64,000 bases of DNA from an uncultured Aquimarina sp. (GTDB taxonomy: Bacteria > Bacteroidota > Bacteroidia > Flavobacteriales > Flavobacteriaceae), in NCBI GenBank assembly GCA_947500505.1, contig CANMSL010000005.1, positions 186,001 to 250,000 of the forward strand. Reading direction: 5' to 3'. Below the pieces are notes generated by a model. That model was not told where the DNA came from. It saw only the letters and a program-made list of their open reading frames with translations, and did not search any database. Positions 63,387 to 64,000 of the stretch are shown here, in pieces (the first letter of the stretch is position 1; each line of letters starts with the position of its first letter). The translations under genes were made by a program, and so were the position numbers.

Positions 63387-63486
63387 AAATGTGAATTTTT
63401 TGAAGACACGAATTTACGGATAATTCATTTAACCTAAAAAGGATTTATGGATTCCGTTTTTTGTATTTTCTGATTAAAAAAACGTA

Positions 63487-63515
63487 CAAAAAAACACTAC
63501 CATAACGATAGTGTT
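63487..63515 (-). terminator. Terminator of the gene at the right edge
   Basis: AACACTA (63493-63499) and TAGTGTT (63509-63515) pair around 9 nt. On the minus strand a run of T follows. Confidence 0.7.
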
Positions 63516-63579
63516 AATTTTTTTTGATTTCTTTTAATTTTTTAGAATAAAATCAAGTATTGTTGAATTATAAATGTTA

Positions 63580-64000
63580 TTAAAATTCTAAGTTTAATGC
63601 CGATTGTACCTCATTAAAATCTAATAAGTTTATATCAGTATTTTCAGCAAAATCTGCCGGAACAACAACAATTCGGAAAGTTTGGTTATTTGTAAATTCA
63701 GGTCCGGCAAGATCCGGAGCATCACTTTCTAAGATGATATCAACGTCACCAATGGTAAAATTGAATCTGTAATAAAGAAATCCTTCAATTGCTCCCGTGG
63801 ACTCATTAAAAAAGAAAACCGATCCTGTTGGCAGTGGTTCCCAAACATCGAGTCCATTATCTACGGCCTCCAATCGATATACTAATACCACATCAGAGTC
63901 AATAATATTTTGATTAAAGAAGAAACGATCTGCATACCCATTAGCGCCATTAAAAGTTGTAGTAAACTCAAAGGTTTGTCCAATAGTATCAAAATCTACA
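63580..64000 (-). CDS. C-terminal part of a beta-rich protein cut by the window edge
   Basis: The frame is open to the last base of the window; the GTG at 63891 is only an internal Val. The visible 139 residues (VDFDTIGQTFEFTTTFNGAN, then YRLEAVDNGLDVWEPLPTGS and FLYYRFNFTIGDVDIILESD) are beta-rich and acidic, as in extracellular or surface proteins of this group. Not recognised further. Confidence 0.7.
   Translation of the reverse strand, partial: VDFDTIGQTFEFTTTFNGANGYADRFFFNQNIIDSDVVLVYRLEAVDNGLDVWEPLPTGSVFFFNESTGAIEGFLYYRFNFTIGDVDIILESDAPDLAGPEFTNNQTFRIVVVPADFAENTDINLLDFNEVQSALNLEF

Noticed and set aside
1..64000. tRNA, rRNA, prophage or insertion sequence
   Set aside because: I saw no tRNA-like or rRNA sequence, no DDE transposase and no phage structural genes. 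XerD looks like the housekeeping enzyme. Small RNAs could still be missed by eye.

Overview
The window looks like chromosome from a marine member of the Flavobacteriaceae (Bacteroidetes), broadly Aquimarina-like; the genus is an inference. Reasons: AT-rich DNA, -7 boxes of the Bacteroidetes type TAnnTTTG in front of several genes, SusC/SusD proteins with a FecI/FecR pair, a TssD-type Hcp of the Bacteroidetes type VI secretion system, lipoproteins whose acylated Cys is followed by acidic residues, and a fused aspartokinase/homoserine dehydrogenase.

Layout. 1-1773 is the 3' part of a large unrecognised protein. 1915-5146 (minus strand) is a tightly coupled type VI cassette: an Hcp with a C-terminal adaptor, a putative effector with a JAMM-like HxH...SxxD pattern, a lipoprotein that is the natural immunity candidate, then a MORN/YwqK-like protein and a frameshifted lipoprotein. 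5147-5857 is a gene-free, locally GC-rich stretch with three imperfect 63-bp repeats. 5858-14683 is a defence island in one direction: hsdM, an hsdS broken by an in-frame stop, a KAP-type P-loop NTPase, hsdR, a putative AbiC-like abortive infection membrane protein and an Mrr-like nuclease. It continues into a GldL-like membrane protein, a 129-aa protein and a DUF4132 protein (14710-18258).

18259-23330 is degenerate accessory DNA. It holds a WG-repeat lipoprotein, small membrane proteins, a decayed membrane/zinc-ribbon gene, a PA2169-type four-helix protein, and a roughly 170-bp repeat present twice, one copy with a perfect 21-bp inverted repeat. Related REP-like cores also lie inside hsdM. 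23331-34310 is a mixed region: NAD(P)-binding protein, class III cyclase, hyaluronan-synthase-like glycosyltransferase, YARHG protein, CrtI-like oxidoreductase, YjdI ferredoxin-like protein, aldehyde dehydrogenase and a short-chain dehydrogenase.

34620-43334 holds a DUF547 lipoprotein and an ECF sigma/FecR/SusC/SusD/surface lipoprotein system with no carbohydrate-active enzyme beside it. 43404-46472 is a three-gene operon: ATP-grasp ligase, N-formylglutamate amidohydrolase-like enzyme, and DUF1704 'QEGLA' metallopeptidase-like protein. It may be a small amide-bond making and breaking pathway. 47270-48157 is an M28-fold protein with altered active-site residues. 48182-53240 is the threonine operon thrA-thrB-ridA-thrC, preceded by a 35-codon leader peptide (53336-53443) with clustered Thr and Ile codons, which suggests attenuation. 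The rest is mostly core: Nnr, an LRR lipoprotein, a secreted protein, XerD, two beta-barrel proteins, AroQ, a Dph6-like PP-loop enzyme, dihydrolipoyl dehydrogenase, and a gene cut by the right edge.

The most notable points are the type VI effector cassette, the extended type I restriction operon with a KAP NTPase and broken hsdS, the threonine leader peptide, the ATP-grasp/amidohydrolase/DUF1704 operon, and the structured repeat family. All family names come from reading the protein sequences; no database search was run.
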